This document shows, piece after piece, positions 53,774 to 62,779 of a stretch of 64,000 nucleotides of DNA (positions are counted from its first letter, which is position 1; every line of letters starts with the position of its first letter). The notes below the pieces were generated by a model, which saw only the letters and a list, made by a program, of their open reading frames with translations, did no database searches and had not been told where the DNA came from. This stretch comes from Betaproteobacteria bacterium MOLA814 (lineage in GTDB: Bacteria > Pseudomonadota > Gammaproteobacteria > Burkholderiales > Burkholderiaceae_C). The position numbers and the translations under genes were made by a program. The stretch covers positions 187,993 to 251,992 of the forward strand of contig AYMW01000003.1 of the NCBI GenBank assembly GCA_000496475.1, written 5' to 3'.

Positions 53774-55390
53774 TTAAGCAACAATTCTGGTTGCAGTTGC
53801 GTCTAGCTTAGGTGGTGTCTCAAAGGTGTGGAATGGTGCAGGTGAAGGAACTTCCCACTCCAATCCCTCGGCACCGTCCCATGGCTTTTGCGATGCTTTT
53901 TCGCCCTTGCCCATCATGGTTGGCAGCACCACGAAGACAAAGAAGTAGACCTGCGCCAAACCGAATGCCAATGAACCAATAGAAGCTATTGCATTGAAAT
54001 CAGCAAACTGCATAGGGTAATCTGCGTAGCGACGCGGCATACCGGCCAACCCCAGGAAGTGCATTGGGAAGAAGGTGATGTTGAAAGAGATCAATGACCA
54101 CCAGAAGTGAATTTTGCCGCGGGTCTCGTTGTACATGACACCCGTCCATTTTGGCGACCAGTAGTAGTAACCAGCAAACAACGCATACAAAGAACCTGCC
54201 ACCAACACGTAGTGGAAGTGAGCTACCACATAGTACGTGTCTTGCACCTGAATATCAAACGGTGCCAACGCCAGAATCAAGCCAGTAAAGCCACCCATGG
54301 TAAACACAAAGATAAACCCAACCGCAAACAACATGGGCGTCTCAAATGTCATTGAGCCCTTCCACATGGTGGCGATCCAGTTGAAAATCTTTACGCCTGT
54401 TGGCACTGCAATCAGCATGGTCGAGTACATGAAGAACAACTGACCAGTGACTGGCATACCTGTTGTGAACATGTGGTGGGCCCATACCACGAACGACAAA
54501 ATAGCAATGGAGCCAGTGGCGTACACCATGGAGGCGTAGCCGAAAAGTTTTTTGCGGGCAAATGCCGGGATGATTTGGCTGATGATGCCGAAGGCTGGCA
54601 AAATCATGATGTACACCTCAGGGTGTCCGAAAAACCAGAAAATATGCTGGTACATCACAGGGTCACCACCACCAGCAGGATTGAAAAAACTGGTGCCAAA
54701 ATGGCGATCGGTCAGGGTCATGGTGATGGCGCCGGCCAACACGGGCATCACAGCAATCAAGAGGTAAGCTGTAATCAACCATGTCCAGCAGAACATGGGC
54801 ATCTTCATCAAGGTCATGCCAGGGGCACGCATGTTCAAAATAGTCACAATGATATTGATGGAGCCCATGATGGACGACGCACCCAAAATGTGCAGGGCAA
54901 AGATTGCCGCGTCCATTGACGGGCCCATCTGCAGTGTCAAAGGCGCGTACATGGTCCACCCTGCGGCAGGCGCGCCGCCAGGCATGAAGAAGGATCCCAC
55001 CAATGTCAGTGCGGCAGGAATCATCAGCCAAAAGCTGAAATTGTTCATTCTGGCAAAGGCCATGTCGGATGCGCCAATTTGTAACGGCACCATCCAATTT
55101 GCAAACCCAACAAAGGCTGGCATGATGGCACCGAACACCATGATCAAGCCGTGCATGGTGGTGAGCTGGTTGAACAGCTCAGGGTTGACGAGTTGCAAGC
55201 CGGGTTGGTACAGCTCGGCACGAATGCCCATCGCCAACACACCGCCGACCATCAGCATTGCGAAACTAAAAAGCAGGTACAGGGTACCAATGTCTTTGTG
55301 ATTGGTTGCAAACACCCAACGGCGCCAGCCTACAGGGGCGTGGTGGTCGTCGTGTGCATGTGTATCGTGAGGATCTAGTACTGCGCTCAT
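53774..55390 (-). CDS. ctaD: Cytochrome c oxidase subunit I
   Basis: 538 residues with twelve helices. It holds haem a and the haem a3-CuB centre. Conserved TMHGLIMVFGAIMPAF, the WFFGHPEVYIMILPAFG block with the CuB-ligand His and the cross-linked Tyr, AHHMFTTGMPV, and HFHYVLVAG with the late histidines. The C-terminal tail (GLEWEVPSPAPFHTF) is typical of this class. Operon with ctaC upstream. Confidence 0.97.
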   Translation of the reverse strand: MSAVLDPHDTHAHDDHHAPVGWRRWVFATNHKDIGTLYLLFSFAMLMVGGVLAMGIRAELYQPGLQLVNPELFNQLTTMHGLIMVFGAIMPAFVGFANWMVPLQIGASDMAFARMNNFSFWLMIPAALTLVGSFFMPGGAPAAGWTMYAPLTLQMGPSMDAAIFALHILGASSIMGSINIIVTILNMRAPGMTLMKMPMFCWTWLITAYLLIAVMPVLAGAITMTLTDRHFGTSFFNPAGGGDPVMYQHIFWFFGHPEVYIMILPAFGIISQIIPAFARKKLFGYASMVYATGSIAILSFVVWAHHMFTTGMPVTGQLFFMYSTMLIAVPTGVKIFNWIATMWKGSMTFETPMLFAVGFIFVFTMGGFTGLILALAPFDIQVQDTYYVVAHFHYVLVAGSLYALFAGYYYWSPKWTGVMYNETRGKIHFWWSLISFNITFFPMHFLGLAGMPRRYADYPMQFADFNAIASIGSLAFGLAQVYFFVFVVLPTMMGKGEKASQKPWDGAEGLEWEVPSPAPFHTFETPPKLDATATRIVA

Positions 55391-55427
55391 TGCTTCATCC
55401 TTGCTGTCTTAAGCTATCTAATTGGGT

Positions 55428-56627
55428 TTATTGGTTGCGTGCAGCTTGCACTTCGGCTGGCTGTATCAAGTCGCCAGACTGGTTGGACCAGCTGTTCTTG
55501 GCATAGGTAATCACGGCTGCAATTTCGGTATCACTCAACTGCTTCCATGCGGGCATGGCACCATTTCCACGTCCATTTAACAGCGTTGAAATCACTTCGG
55601 TGTGATCGCTGTTCAACACAACCGCAGATCCGTCAAGCGCTTTGATAGCACCTGCACCTTTGCCTGTGGCTTGGTGGCATGCAACGCAATTGGTGCCGTA
55701 GACCTGCTTGCCGCGGGACACCAAGGCACCCAGCTCCCACACTTTGCTCGGATCTTCGGCCAAGGCAAGCATGGCTTTTTGTTGGCCCTCTACCCAAGCG
55801 GTGTATTCAACAGCACTGACAACCTTGACGTTGATGGGCATGTAAGCGTGCTCTTTGCCACACAGTTCGGTACATTGACCGTAAAACATGCCTTCTTTTT
55901 CAGCTCGGAACCACGTGTCACGCACAAAACCTGGTATCGCATCTTGCTTCACACCAAAGGCGGGAACCATCCACGAGTGAATAACATCGTTAGCCGTGGT
56001 GATAATCCTGACTTTTTGACCTATGGGCACAACCAATGGGTTGTCAACTTTGAGCAAGTAATCGTCGGGAGCATTTTCAACGTTGCCAGAATTAGACATG
56101 GCGCGGTGGCTTGCATCAATGGCCGATAAAAAGCTGATGCCCTCACCTTCACCGTTGATGTAGTCGTAACCCCATTTCCACTGCATACCAGTTGCTTTTA
56201 CCGTTAGGTCGGCGTTGGTTGTGTCCTTCATGGCAACCAACACTTTGGTTGCGGGCAATGCCATGCCAATGACAATCAAGAAAGGGATAATTGTCCAACC
56301 CAATTCAACCCAAATAGGCTCTGAAATGACTTGCGCCTTGTGGCCTACAGAGCGACGATGTTTCAAGATGGAGTAGAACATCACGCCAAATACGGCCAAG
56401 AAAATAACCGTACAAATAATCAGCATGAACCAGTGCAACCACCGTTGTTCGGCTGCAATTTGAGTCACTGCGGGATGCAAATTCAGTTGGTTGACGGCTG
56501 GACCGCCAGGCAAGTCGTTGACAGCATGCACTGCAGTTGCAACAAAGGCGGCCACCGCTGCTGTCATGCGTGCAGCAAGTGCCAGCGGTCTGTTGGGTAC
56601 ATTGCCCTGAGTCATTGTTGTGCTCAC
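55428..56627 (-). CDS. ctaC: Cytochrome c oxidase subunit II fused to cytochrome c (caa3 type)
   Basis: 399 residues, GTG start 56627 with a GAGGCG site ahead. N-terminal signal and two helices (ADYL-like anchors), then the CuA domain with QCTELCGKEHAYMPINVKVV carrying the two Cys, the His and Met. The C-terminal ~110 residues are a c-type cytochrome with Cys314-Val-Ala-Cys317-His318. Fusion of CuA subunit and cytochrome c is common in betaproteobacteria. It accepts electrons for the oxidase. Confidence 0.95.
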   Translation of the reverse strand: MSTTMTQGNVPNRPLALAARMTAAVAAFVATAVHAVNDLPGGPAVNQLNLHPAVTQIAAEQRWLHWFMLIICTVIFLAVFGVMFYSILKHRRSVGHKAQVISEPIWVELGWTIIPFLIVIGMALPATKVLVAMKDTTNADLTVKATGMQWKWGYDYINGEGEGISFLSAIDASHRAMSNSGNVENAPDDYLLKVDNPLVVPIGQKVRIITTANDVIHSWMVPAFGVKQDAIPGFVRDTWFRAEKEGMFYGQCTELCGKEHAYMPINVKVVSAVEYTAWVEGQQKAMLALAEDPSKVWELGALVSRGKQVYGTNCVACHQATGKGAGAIKALDGSAVVLNSDHTEVISTLLNGRGNGAMPAWKQLSDTEIAAVITYAKNSWSNQSGDLIQPAEVQAARNQ

Positions 56628-56735
56628 TATTTAATCGCCTCAAATATAAGTCTTGATTTATATCAAGCTTGAATTACACCAAATTTCAAACTGTTTCAAA
56701 CGCTGAACCGCAAAAAACATATTCGCTATAGGCAT

Positions 56736-57221
56736 TTACATGCCCCGCAGCGCCAGACGCATTTCTTGGGCCACAAACGGTCGCCACTCTGCACGCACAT
56801 GACGGCCAAAACACAAGCGCATATCTCTGGCTGTCAGCTCAATCAAGTTGGACTTGTCCTCCAATGGCTCTACGCGAACAGAGGCACGAGGAAACCGCAT
56901 TTGTTCGAGCTTGCCAGCTGTCTCTACTTGAACAACCAACCAATCACCGTCAAGAATTGCGCTTTCGCCGTCCGTAGCGTGCCTGGCGTAAACCACAAAT
57001 GAAATGGCCAACACAAGCACTTCTATGACTGCAAACGGCAGTACCAACACAGCACCTTGGAACCAAAAGAACATAGCCACCGCAAACGACACCGCGCTCA
57101 GCATGACAAACACTTGCAGCAACTGGGCTGGCTTGATTGAACAATTGCGCTTGAACGTCCAACCAATATGCCCGTCCACTGGACGCGCAAAACGAAATGA
57201 CCGAGAAGACGAAGGTTGCAT
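56736..57221 (-). CDS. DUF2244 membrane protein
   Basis: 161 residues. Two adjacent hydrophobic segments (LLQVFVMLSAVSFAVAMFFW and AVLVLPFAVIEVLVLAISFVVY) are followed by a soluble part with GESAILDGDWLVVQVE, EQMRFPRASVRVEPL and the closing FGRHVRAEWRPFVAQEMRLAL, the standard DUF2244 pattern. Located upstream of ctaC as in related genomes. Function unknown. Confidence 0.85.
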   Translation of the reverse strand: MQPSSSRSFRFARPVDGHIGWTFKRNCSIKPAQLLQVFVMLSAVSFAVAMFFWFQGAVLVLPFAVIEVLVLAISFVVYARHATDGESAILDGDWLVVQVETAGKLEQMRFPRASVRVEPLEDKSNLIELTARDMRLCFGRHVRAEWRPFVAQEMRLALRGM

Positions 57222-57408
57222 CTATTAACCTCAACAAGTGGGCTATGCGTCTTTAATACAGAGAACACAAGCTCGGTGAATGGGACTCATTAAGAGCTTT
57301 CCCATTTTCCAACAACATTCGATTGTAGCGTGGTGTAAACCCTATTAGACCCTTCGATCAGGAGAAAACCGAACCAACCGGTCACAACAGACAGTGCCGG
57401 CCCCGGCC

Positions 57409-58305
57409 TTACACTTTTGACTTACGCAACATGTGTTGCATATCTTCCAAGGACACATAGGTCTGAGGGGACATTTTGGCTTTGGGCTCGGGGCGAAGCG
57501 CATGACCATAAATGATTTCAATACTCAGTGTGAAATTGCCTTGGTCATCACGTGGCAAGTGTGCTTGCAGGGCCGCAAGCAGTTGGGCATTCCAGCCACG
57601 ACCCTTGCAATGTGGCGTGCGAGCCACACTCAAATTGCGTCCACACTCGCGCAAGTCAGCCACCAACTTGTCTAGGCTGGTGTAAGTGATCGTAAGCGTT
57701 TCCATATCCATGACCGGCTCGGCAAAGCCACATTGAACCAGCATGTCGCCCCAGTCATGCATGTCGGTGAACAGATGCGTTGGTTGCGTCCAACCCATTT
57801 GTGCGTATACATGGCGCAGCTCGCGCAGGGTATCTGGGCCCAGGGCCGAAAACATCAGCATGCCGTTCACACGCAGCATGCCCAACCACTGCTGCAACAA
57901 CATCACAGGTTGTGCTTGTAGGTGCAGCACCATATTGGCCCACACCATGTCAAGCGGCTGGTCTGTAGCTTGCCACTGCACATCTGAGCCGCGCAGCTTG
58001 GTCCACGCTGCTTGAAGCCAAGAGGCTTGTGGCTGTGTGGCTTCAACACTTCCGCTCAAATAGGTTTGAACATTGTTGCGCCCATTTGCCTCAGCCAACA
58101 AGCCTTTGAGCGCAACGTGTGAACGCATGCCACCCCAGCGCGGCAACCAATGTGCCCAACGCTGAGGTGGCTGCGTCATCCACCTCAAGCGTGAATGCAT
58201 GCGCTGTGCAATCTCTTCATTGAGCCAAGGCGAAGCCTCACGTTGCAACCCTATGCAGCGCGCAGCAGCAAGCGGGTCTAGGCTGGGATTTGTGGCATCA
58301 GACAT
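57409..58305 (-). CDS. BioC-like methyltransferase
   Basis: 298 residues. SAM-dependent methyltransferase, diverged: VWANMVLHLQAQPVMLLQQW, then VNGMLMFSALGPDTLRELRH, which resembles the FSTFGP.TL.EL stretch of BioC (malonyl-ACP O-methyltransferase, biotin synthesis). The N-terminal SAM-glycine loop is poorly conserved (LSGSVEATQP region). The usual divergent neighbour comF is present 78 bp away. I call it BioC-like rather than bioC. Confidence 0.75.
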   Translation of the reverse strand: MSDATNPSLDPLAAARCIGLQREASPWLNEEIAQRMHSRLRWMTQPPQRWAHWLPRWGGMRSHVALKGLLAEANGRNNVQTYLSGSVEATQPQASWLQAAWTKLRGSDVQWQATDQPLDMVWANMVLHLQAQPVMLLQQWLGMLRVNGMLMFSALGPDTLRELRHVYAQMGWTQPTHLFTDMHDWGDMLVQCGFAEPVMDMETLTITYTSLDKLVADLRECGRNLSVARTPHCKGRGWNAQLLAALQAHLPRDDQGNFTLSIEIIYGHALRPEPKAKMSPQTYVSLEDMQHMLRKSKV

Positions 58306-58382
58306 GTCGGTTTTATACGCAAGGGTAAAGCCATCCCGTCACCGAGGTGGCATAAAAGAGAATACGTCAGTATATTGGTGAC

Positions 58383-59219
58383 ATGGTCAGCTTCACGCTC
58401 ACATGGTCTTCACTCACAAGCGCAGGGTGGCCCAGCACTTGTCAAATTTGCGGCCTGTGGTTTCGCAGCAGCGGCAACAATCGGGCGTGGTGCAACGACT
58501 GCCAACAAAACTGCGCACCTCAACTGGCCCGCTGCGTGCATTGCGCGCTGCCAGCGCCTCATGAACCACATGAACCACATGAGGAAGATGCAGCCTTCAA
58601 GACAAGCAGCCCCTATGACAAGGCCTCAGCCCATTGGCGCTGCGGCGCATGTGCGTCGCACCCCAACCCTTGGCAATGGGCCAGCGCAGCCGTCTCATAT
58701 ACTTACCCATGGGCTGACATGATTGCCCGGCTCAAATACCAGCAAGACAGCGCCTTGGCCAAACCGCTGGCGCACCTCATGGTGCAAGACCGCCTATGCC
58801 GCGACACGCTGGCGTGCGCAGATGTGTGGTTGGGGGTGCCGATAACGCACCGAAAACTTGGCCTACGGGGTTTCAACCAAACCGACTTGTTGCTCGACCA
58901 CATTGCAGGCGCGTTGGCGCATTGCAAAGCGGCTGGTAACTGGGCGACAACCAGACCACTGGTGCAACGACGAGACCACGGCCCCAGCCAACAAGGTTTA
59001 GGTCGACAGCAACGCCTGCGTAACTTAAAAGGTGCCTTTTCGCTGACACCTGCTGGCGTGCAGGCCACCGCTGGACGCCACGTGGTGTTGGTGGACGACG
59101 TGTACACCACTGGCGCAACACTCACCGCACTGGCGAGCGCTGTGCAACAAGCACAACCAGCCAGCGTGCATGTGTGTGTTGTAGCGCGCACGCCTCAAAA
59201 CGGAGCTCGCGACCATTAA
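58383..59219 (+). CDS. comF: ComF-family phosphoribosyltransferase-like protein
   Basis: 278 residues. An N-terminal zinc-ribbon-like region has CQICGLWF, WCNDCQQNC and RCVHCALP pairs. The C-terminal PRTase-like domain has VPITHRKLGLRGFNQTDLL, LGRQQRLRNLKGAF and the PRPP loop HVVLVDDVYTTGATL. ComF helps DNA uptake in competent bacteria. Start ATG 58383. An adjacent trmL follows with a short gap. Confidence 0.9.
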   Translation: MVSFTLTWSSLTSAGWPSTCQICGLWFRSSGNNRAWCNDCQQNCAPQLARCVHCALPAPHEPHEPHEEDAAFKTSSPYDKASAHWRCGACASHPNPWQWASAAVSYTYPWADMIARLKYQQDSALAKPLAHLMVQDRLCRDTLACADVWLGVPITHRKLGLRGFNQTDLLLDHIAGALAHCKAAGNWATTRPLVQRRDHGPSQQGLGRQQRLRNLKGAFSLTPAGVQATAGRHVVLVDDVYTTGATLTALASAVQQAQPASVHVCVVARTPQNGARDH

Positions 59220-59268
59220 AGAATGGCCTGCAGACATAATGCAAGTTGCCACATTCAACCGTTTACAC

Positions 59269-59739
59269 ATGCAACATATTGTCCTAGTTCACCCTGAAAT
59301 TCCACCCAACACGGGCAATGCCATTCGGCTGTGCGCCAACACTGGTTGGCAGTTGCATTTAATTGAACCACTGGGATTTTCTATGGACGACAAGCAACTG
59401 CGACGCGCAGGGCTTGATTACCACGAGTACGCCAATGTGCTGCGCCACGTGAGTTGGGACGCTTTTTTGGACACACAGCACATAACTGCCGACCAGTGCT
59501 TTGCACTGACCACCAAAGGCCAGCGGTCTGTGTTTGATGCGGCTTTTAAGCCGGACGTTTACTTGGTGTTTGGATCAGAAACACAAGGGTTGCCGCCTGC
59601 CATTCGAGCCCAAATACCACAAGACCAATGGCTCAGGCTGCCCATGTGCGATGGGCAACGCAGTCTGAACTTATCCAATGCAGTCGCTGTTGTAGGCTAC
59701 GAAGCTTGGCGTCAAAATGGGTTCATGGGGGCTATATGA
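59269..59739 (+). CDS. trmL: tRNA (cytidine(34)-2'-O)-methyltransferase
   Basis: 156 residues from ATG 59269 (the family starts MxHIVLVxPEIPPNTGN; ATG 59239 gives a longer form). SPOUT-class knot enzyme. Conserved IPPNTGNAIRLCANTG, LGFSMDDKQLRRAGLDY, VFGSETQGLP and RSLNLSNAVAVVGYEAW. It methylates the wobble ribose of tRNA-Leu. Its last codon overlaps the next gene as ATGA. Confidence 0.95.
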   Translation: MQHIVLVHPEIPPNTGNAIRLCANTGWQLHLIEPLGFSMDDKQLRRAGLDYHEYANVLRHVSWDAFLDTQHITADQCFALTTKGQRSVFDAAFKPDVYLVFGSETQGLPPAIRAQIPQDQWLRLPMCDGQRSLNLSNAVAVVGYEAWRQNGFMGAI

Positions 59740-61538
59740 CTGGCGCAACGCCTCCACCCATCAAGCCAGCGTCAACGCCGCAGCGTCAACCACTTGCGCC
59801 CAGCATCCGGGCGACTTGGCTTGGTAGGCTCAGAGCGGGCGATATAGACACCATCAACCAGCTGTTCATTGGCTTGACGATCGGTCACGGTGCCATGTTC
59901 GGCTGGTTGCATTGGTTGGGGCCGGGGTTGAACCCGGTCGGTATCTACTCAAATGCCATATTGGTCGCATTTTTATTGTTGGTTTTGGGGGCCAACCGCC
60001 AACAACGCTTAAGCCGTGAAACAAGCACTTGGCTGTTAATCGGCAGTGGCTATATCAATATCACCATCATCGTGGTCACCCATGGCGGTGTGTGGTCACC
60101 TGTGCTGGCTTGGTACATGGTGCTGCCCGTGCCGGCGCTGTTTATTTTAGGCCTTAGGCCCATGGTGGCCGTGGTTGCAGGGGCAGCAGCCACTGTGCTG
60201 GCCATCACCCTGGCGCAAAGCCACAACCTGCTGCCTGAATTCCAGCAGGCAAACAGCCCTTTGGCGTGGGCTTTTATGGTGTTTGCGGTTTTGGGACTCA
60301 GCGTGTCCATATTACCGGTCTTGTATCACTTTATGCACAACGCGATGGTCAGCGGTTTGAACGAAAAAAACCTAGAACTTCAGCGCATACGCGACCAACT
60401 CATGACAGAGCAACTGCAAAAAGATAACTTTTTAGCCTCTGTCAGTCACGAGCTGCGCACACCGATGAATGCCATCATCGGTTTTCTGCAAGCCATTGAG
60501 CAACGCCCCACTGGCGATGCCCAAACGCAAGAAATGCACGGCCACATGAACCATTCGGCCAAACACTTGATGACCGTCATCAACGACCTGCTGGACTTGT
60601 CACAAATGCGCGCAGGCAAGCTCAACATAGAGCCGCGCCAAGTTGACCTGCCCAAACTGGTTTCTGACATCAGCCACACCTTTAAACCGCAATTAGATGA
60701 GCGCGGCATTCAGTTGCGCGTCAAGATTGACAACAACGTTTCACAGTGGGTGATGCTGGACAGTGACCGCTTGTCCCAAGTTCTTATCAACTTGTTAGGT
60801 AACGCGGCCAAATTCACCACCCACGGCTGGGTCAGTATTTATGTCAGTCAAGCTGGCTTGGGTGTGGTGCGTTTTGAAGTAAGCGACACTGGCAAAGGCA
60901 TTGCAGCACACCACCTAAGCCGTGTTTTTGACCAATACTCTGACATCACCAACAGCACACGACGCACTTATGGTGGCACCGGCTTGGGTTTGTCCATTTG
61001 CCGCCAATTGGTAGAGATGCAAGGAGGCGACATTGGTGTGCTCAGCCAACTGGGGCAAGGCGCTACGTTTTGGTTTGAGCTGCCGCTTGAAGCCTGCGAG
61101 CCGCTGGCGCAACCCAATACTGGCTCACACGATACGCCAGCCTTAGATGAGATCCATGCGCGTGCGCGGGTGCTGGTTGTAGACGACAGTGTTATCAACC
61201 GATTGGTGGCTAAAAAACTGCTGCTGATTGACTTACCACATTTGCAAATTACAGAGGCCGACAGCGCACAGGCGGCCCTAGATGCGCTGGCCAGTCAGCG
61301 TTTTGATTTGATTTTGATGGATGTGGTGATGCCAGACAAAGACGGCATAGAAGCCACCGCCCACATCCGTACCACCGATCAAAAAATCACTATTATTGGG
61401 CTCACAGCCGATGTCACCAACGACGTTAAGACCCGCTGCTTAGACGCGGGAATGAACGACGTGATAACCAAGCCCTTTGAACGGCATGTGCTGGTGAACC
61501 GCGTCAAGCTAGGCATTGCATCCAGCTATGCCGATTAA
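59736..61538 (+). CDS. Hybrid sensor histidine kinase / response regulator
   Basis: 600 residues from ATG 59736, coupled to trmL by ATGA; the longer frame inside trmL is not real. About six N-terminal membrane helices (residues 40-200) without a periplasmic sensor domain. Dimerisation/phosphoacceptor VSHELRTPMNAIIGF with His238. ATPase domain GNAAKFTTHGW, VSDTGKGI and YGGTGLGLSICRQLVEMQGG. C-terminal receiver starts at ~478 (VLVVDDSVINRLVA) with phosphoacceptor Asp529 in LILMDVVMPDKDG and Lys579 in ITKPF. No DNA-binding output: it must pass the signal on. No partner gene is adjacent. Confidence 0.93.
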   Translation: MTGATPPPIKPASTPQRQPLAPSIRATWLGRLRAGDIDTINQLFIGLTIGHGAMFGWLHWLGPGLNPVGIYSNAILVAFLLLVLGANRQQRLSRETSTWLLIGSGYINITIIVVTHGGVWSPVLAWYMVLPVPALFILGLRPMVAVVAGAAATVLAITLAQSHNLLPEFQQANSPLAWAFMVFAVLGLSVSILPVLYHFMHNAMVSGLNEKNLELQRIRDQLMTEQLQKDNFLASVSHELRTPMNAIIGFLQAIEQRPTGDAQTQEMHGHMNHSAKHLMTVINDLLDLSQMRAGKLNIEPRQVDLPKLVSDISHTFKPQLDERGIQLRVKIDNNVSQWVMLDSDRLSQVLINLLGNAAKFTTHGWVSIYVSQAGLGVVRFEVSDTGKGIAAHHLSRVFDQYSDITNSTRRTYGGTGLGLSICRQLVEMQGGDIGVLSQLGQGATFWFELPLEACEPLAQPNTGSHDTPALDEIHARARVLVVDDSVINRLVAKKLLLIDLPHLQITEADSAQAALDALASQRFDLILMDVVMPDKDGIEATAHIRTTDQKITIIGLTADVTNDVKTRCLDAGMNDVITKPFERHVLVNRVKLGIASSYAD

Positions 61539-61553
61539 CGAGAAACCAAGCGT

Positions 61554-62009
61554 CTAAGGGTAGCGCCTCACCACAGATTCAGCCACGCACGCAGGCTTGT
61601 CACTGCCCTCTAGCTCCACACTGACCCGCCAAGTCAACTGAACGCCTTCACCCGCAATAAACTCACAAGACAGCAGATGCAGATGCGCACGCACTTGGCT
61701 GTCCACAGGTACTGGCGACATAAAGCGCACACGGTTCAAGCCATAGTTCACGCCCAGAGAGCTTGCACGTATGTCGAAGGTGGTGTCAAAGAACTTGGGC
61801 AACAGCGACAGGGTCAAAAAACCATGCGCCACAGTTGTGCCAAAAGGCCCCTGTGCAGCACGCTCAGGATCTGTGTGAATCCACTGGTGGTCGCCGGTGG
61901 CATGCGCAAAGGCATTGATCATGGCTTGGTCAATGCAAACCCAATCGCTGACCGCCACGTCTTGCCCGACGCAAGCTGCCAATTCGTCAAGTGTGTCAAA
62001 TCGTCGCAT
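61554..62009 (-). CDS. MaoC-like (R)-specific enoyl-CoA hydratase
   Basis: 151 residues, single hot-dog domain. INAFAHATGDHQWIHTDPERA carries the catalytic Asp/His (AxxxGD.Q.IHxD), followed by VAHGFLTLSLLPKF. Ribosome site CAGGAGATAAAT before ATG 62009. It hydrates enoyl-CoA; in bacteria often linked to polyhydroxyalkanoate or odd acyl metabolism. Ends 15 bp from the kinase gene (convergent). Confidence 0.93.
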   Translation of the reverse strand: MRRFDTLDELAACVGQDVAVSDWVCIDQAMINAFAHATGDHQWIHTDPERAAQGPFGTTVAHGFLTLSLLPKFFDTTFDIRASSLGVNYGLNRVRFMSPVPVDSQVRAHLHLLSCEFIAGEGVQLTWRVSVELEGSDKPACVAESVVRRYP

Positions 62010-62029
62010 TATTTATCTCCTGTTGTAAG

Positions 62030-62779
62030 TCATAACCACCGCCACTCGGCCACCAGCTTGAGGCCAGTCAGCAACATGCCCACTTCTATCAAACGGTAAA
62101 ACACTGCAGGCTGAATACGGTGTGCGATACGCACCCCCGCCCACACCCCTAGTGGCGCCAAAGGCAGCAGTACCAGTGAGGTGCTGATATTGCCCCAGCT
62201 GAACAAACCCAAGTAGCTATAAGGCAGCCATTTACTCAAATTAATTACAAAGAAAAATACCGCCATGGTGGCAGTGAACTGCACAGGCGGTAGACGCAAA
62301 CCCATGACATAGGCATTGATGGGTGGGCCGCCCGCGTGTGCCACAAAACTGGTGAAGCCCGACACCACCGCCAACACTGCGCCAGCTGCTTGTGGCAAAG
62401 GTTGTTGGCTGGTAGCGCAACGTTGTGAGTACAACCGAAGCGCCAAAAACAGCAAGGTCAACACGCCCACGATCACCGACACGGCGGGTGGCGACAGGTG
62501 CTTGAACGTGAGCGTACCTACCACGGTACCCATTAAGCCCAAAGGGATCAACCGCTTAAGGAGTGACCATTGAAAGTGCTTTCGAAAGGCCGTTATGCCC
62601 AACACATCCATAAGCAACAAAATAGGCATAAAGATCGCCGCGGCCTGAGGCACTGCCACTGCCAATGCCATGATGGGCACAGCCAAACTGCCAAAACCCG
62701 ACCCAAAACCACTTTTACTCAAGCCCATTAACAACACCGCAGGAACGGCGGCGGCATAGAACAATGGCTCGGTAATCAC
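62030..62779 (-). CDS. TauE/SafE-family sulfite or anion exporter-like protein
   Basis: 249 residues with about eight hydrophobic segments. Repeated family pattern: GLSKSGFGSGFGSLAVPIMALAV at the N-terminus and SGFTSFVAHAGGPPINAYVMGLRL in the second half, the two half-repeats of the TauE/SafE fold. Starts at GTG 62779 that overlaps the thiolase stop as GTGA. It exports small organic or sulfur anions in characterised cases; the substrate here is unknown. Confidence 0.9.
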   Translation of the reverse strand: MITEPLFYAAAVPAVLLMGLSKSGFGSGFGSLAVPIMALAVAVPQAAAIFMPILLLMDVLGITAFRKHFQWSLLKRLIPLGLMGTVVGTLTFKHLSPPAVSVIVGVLTLLFLALRLYSQRCATSQQPLPQAAGAVLAVVSGFTSFVAHAGGPPINAYVMGLRLPPVQFTATMAVFFFVINLSKWLPYSYLGLFSWGNISTSLVLLPLAPLGVWAGVRIAHRIQPAVFYRLIEVGMLLTGLKLVAEWRWL

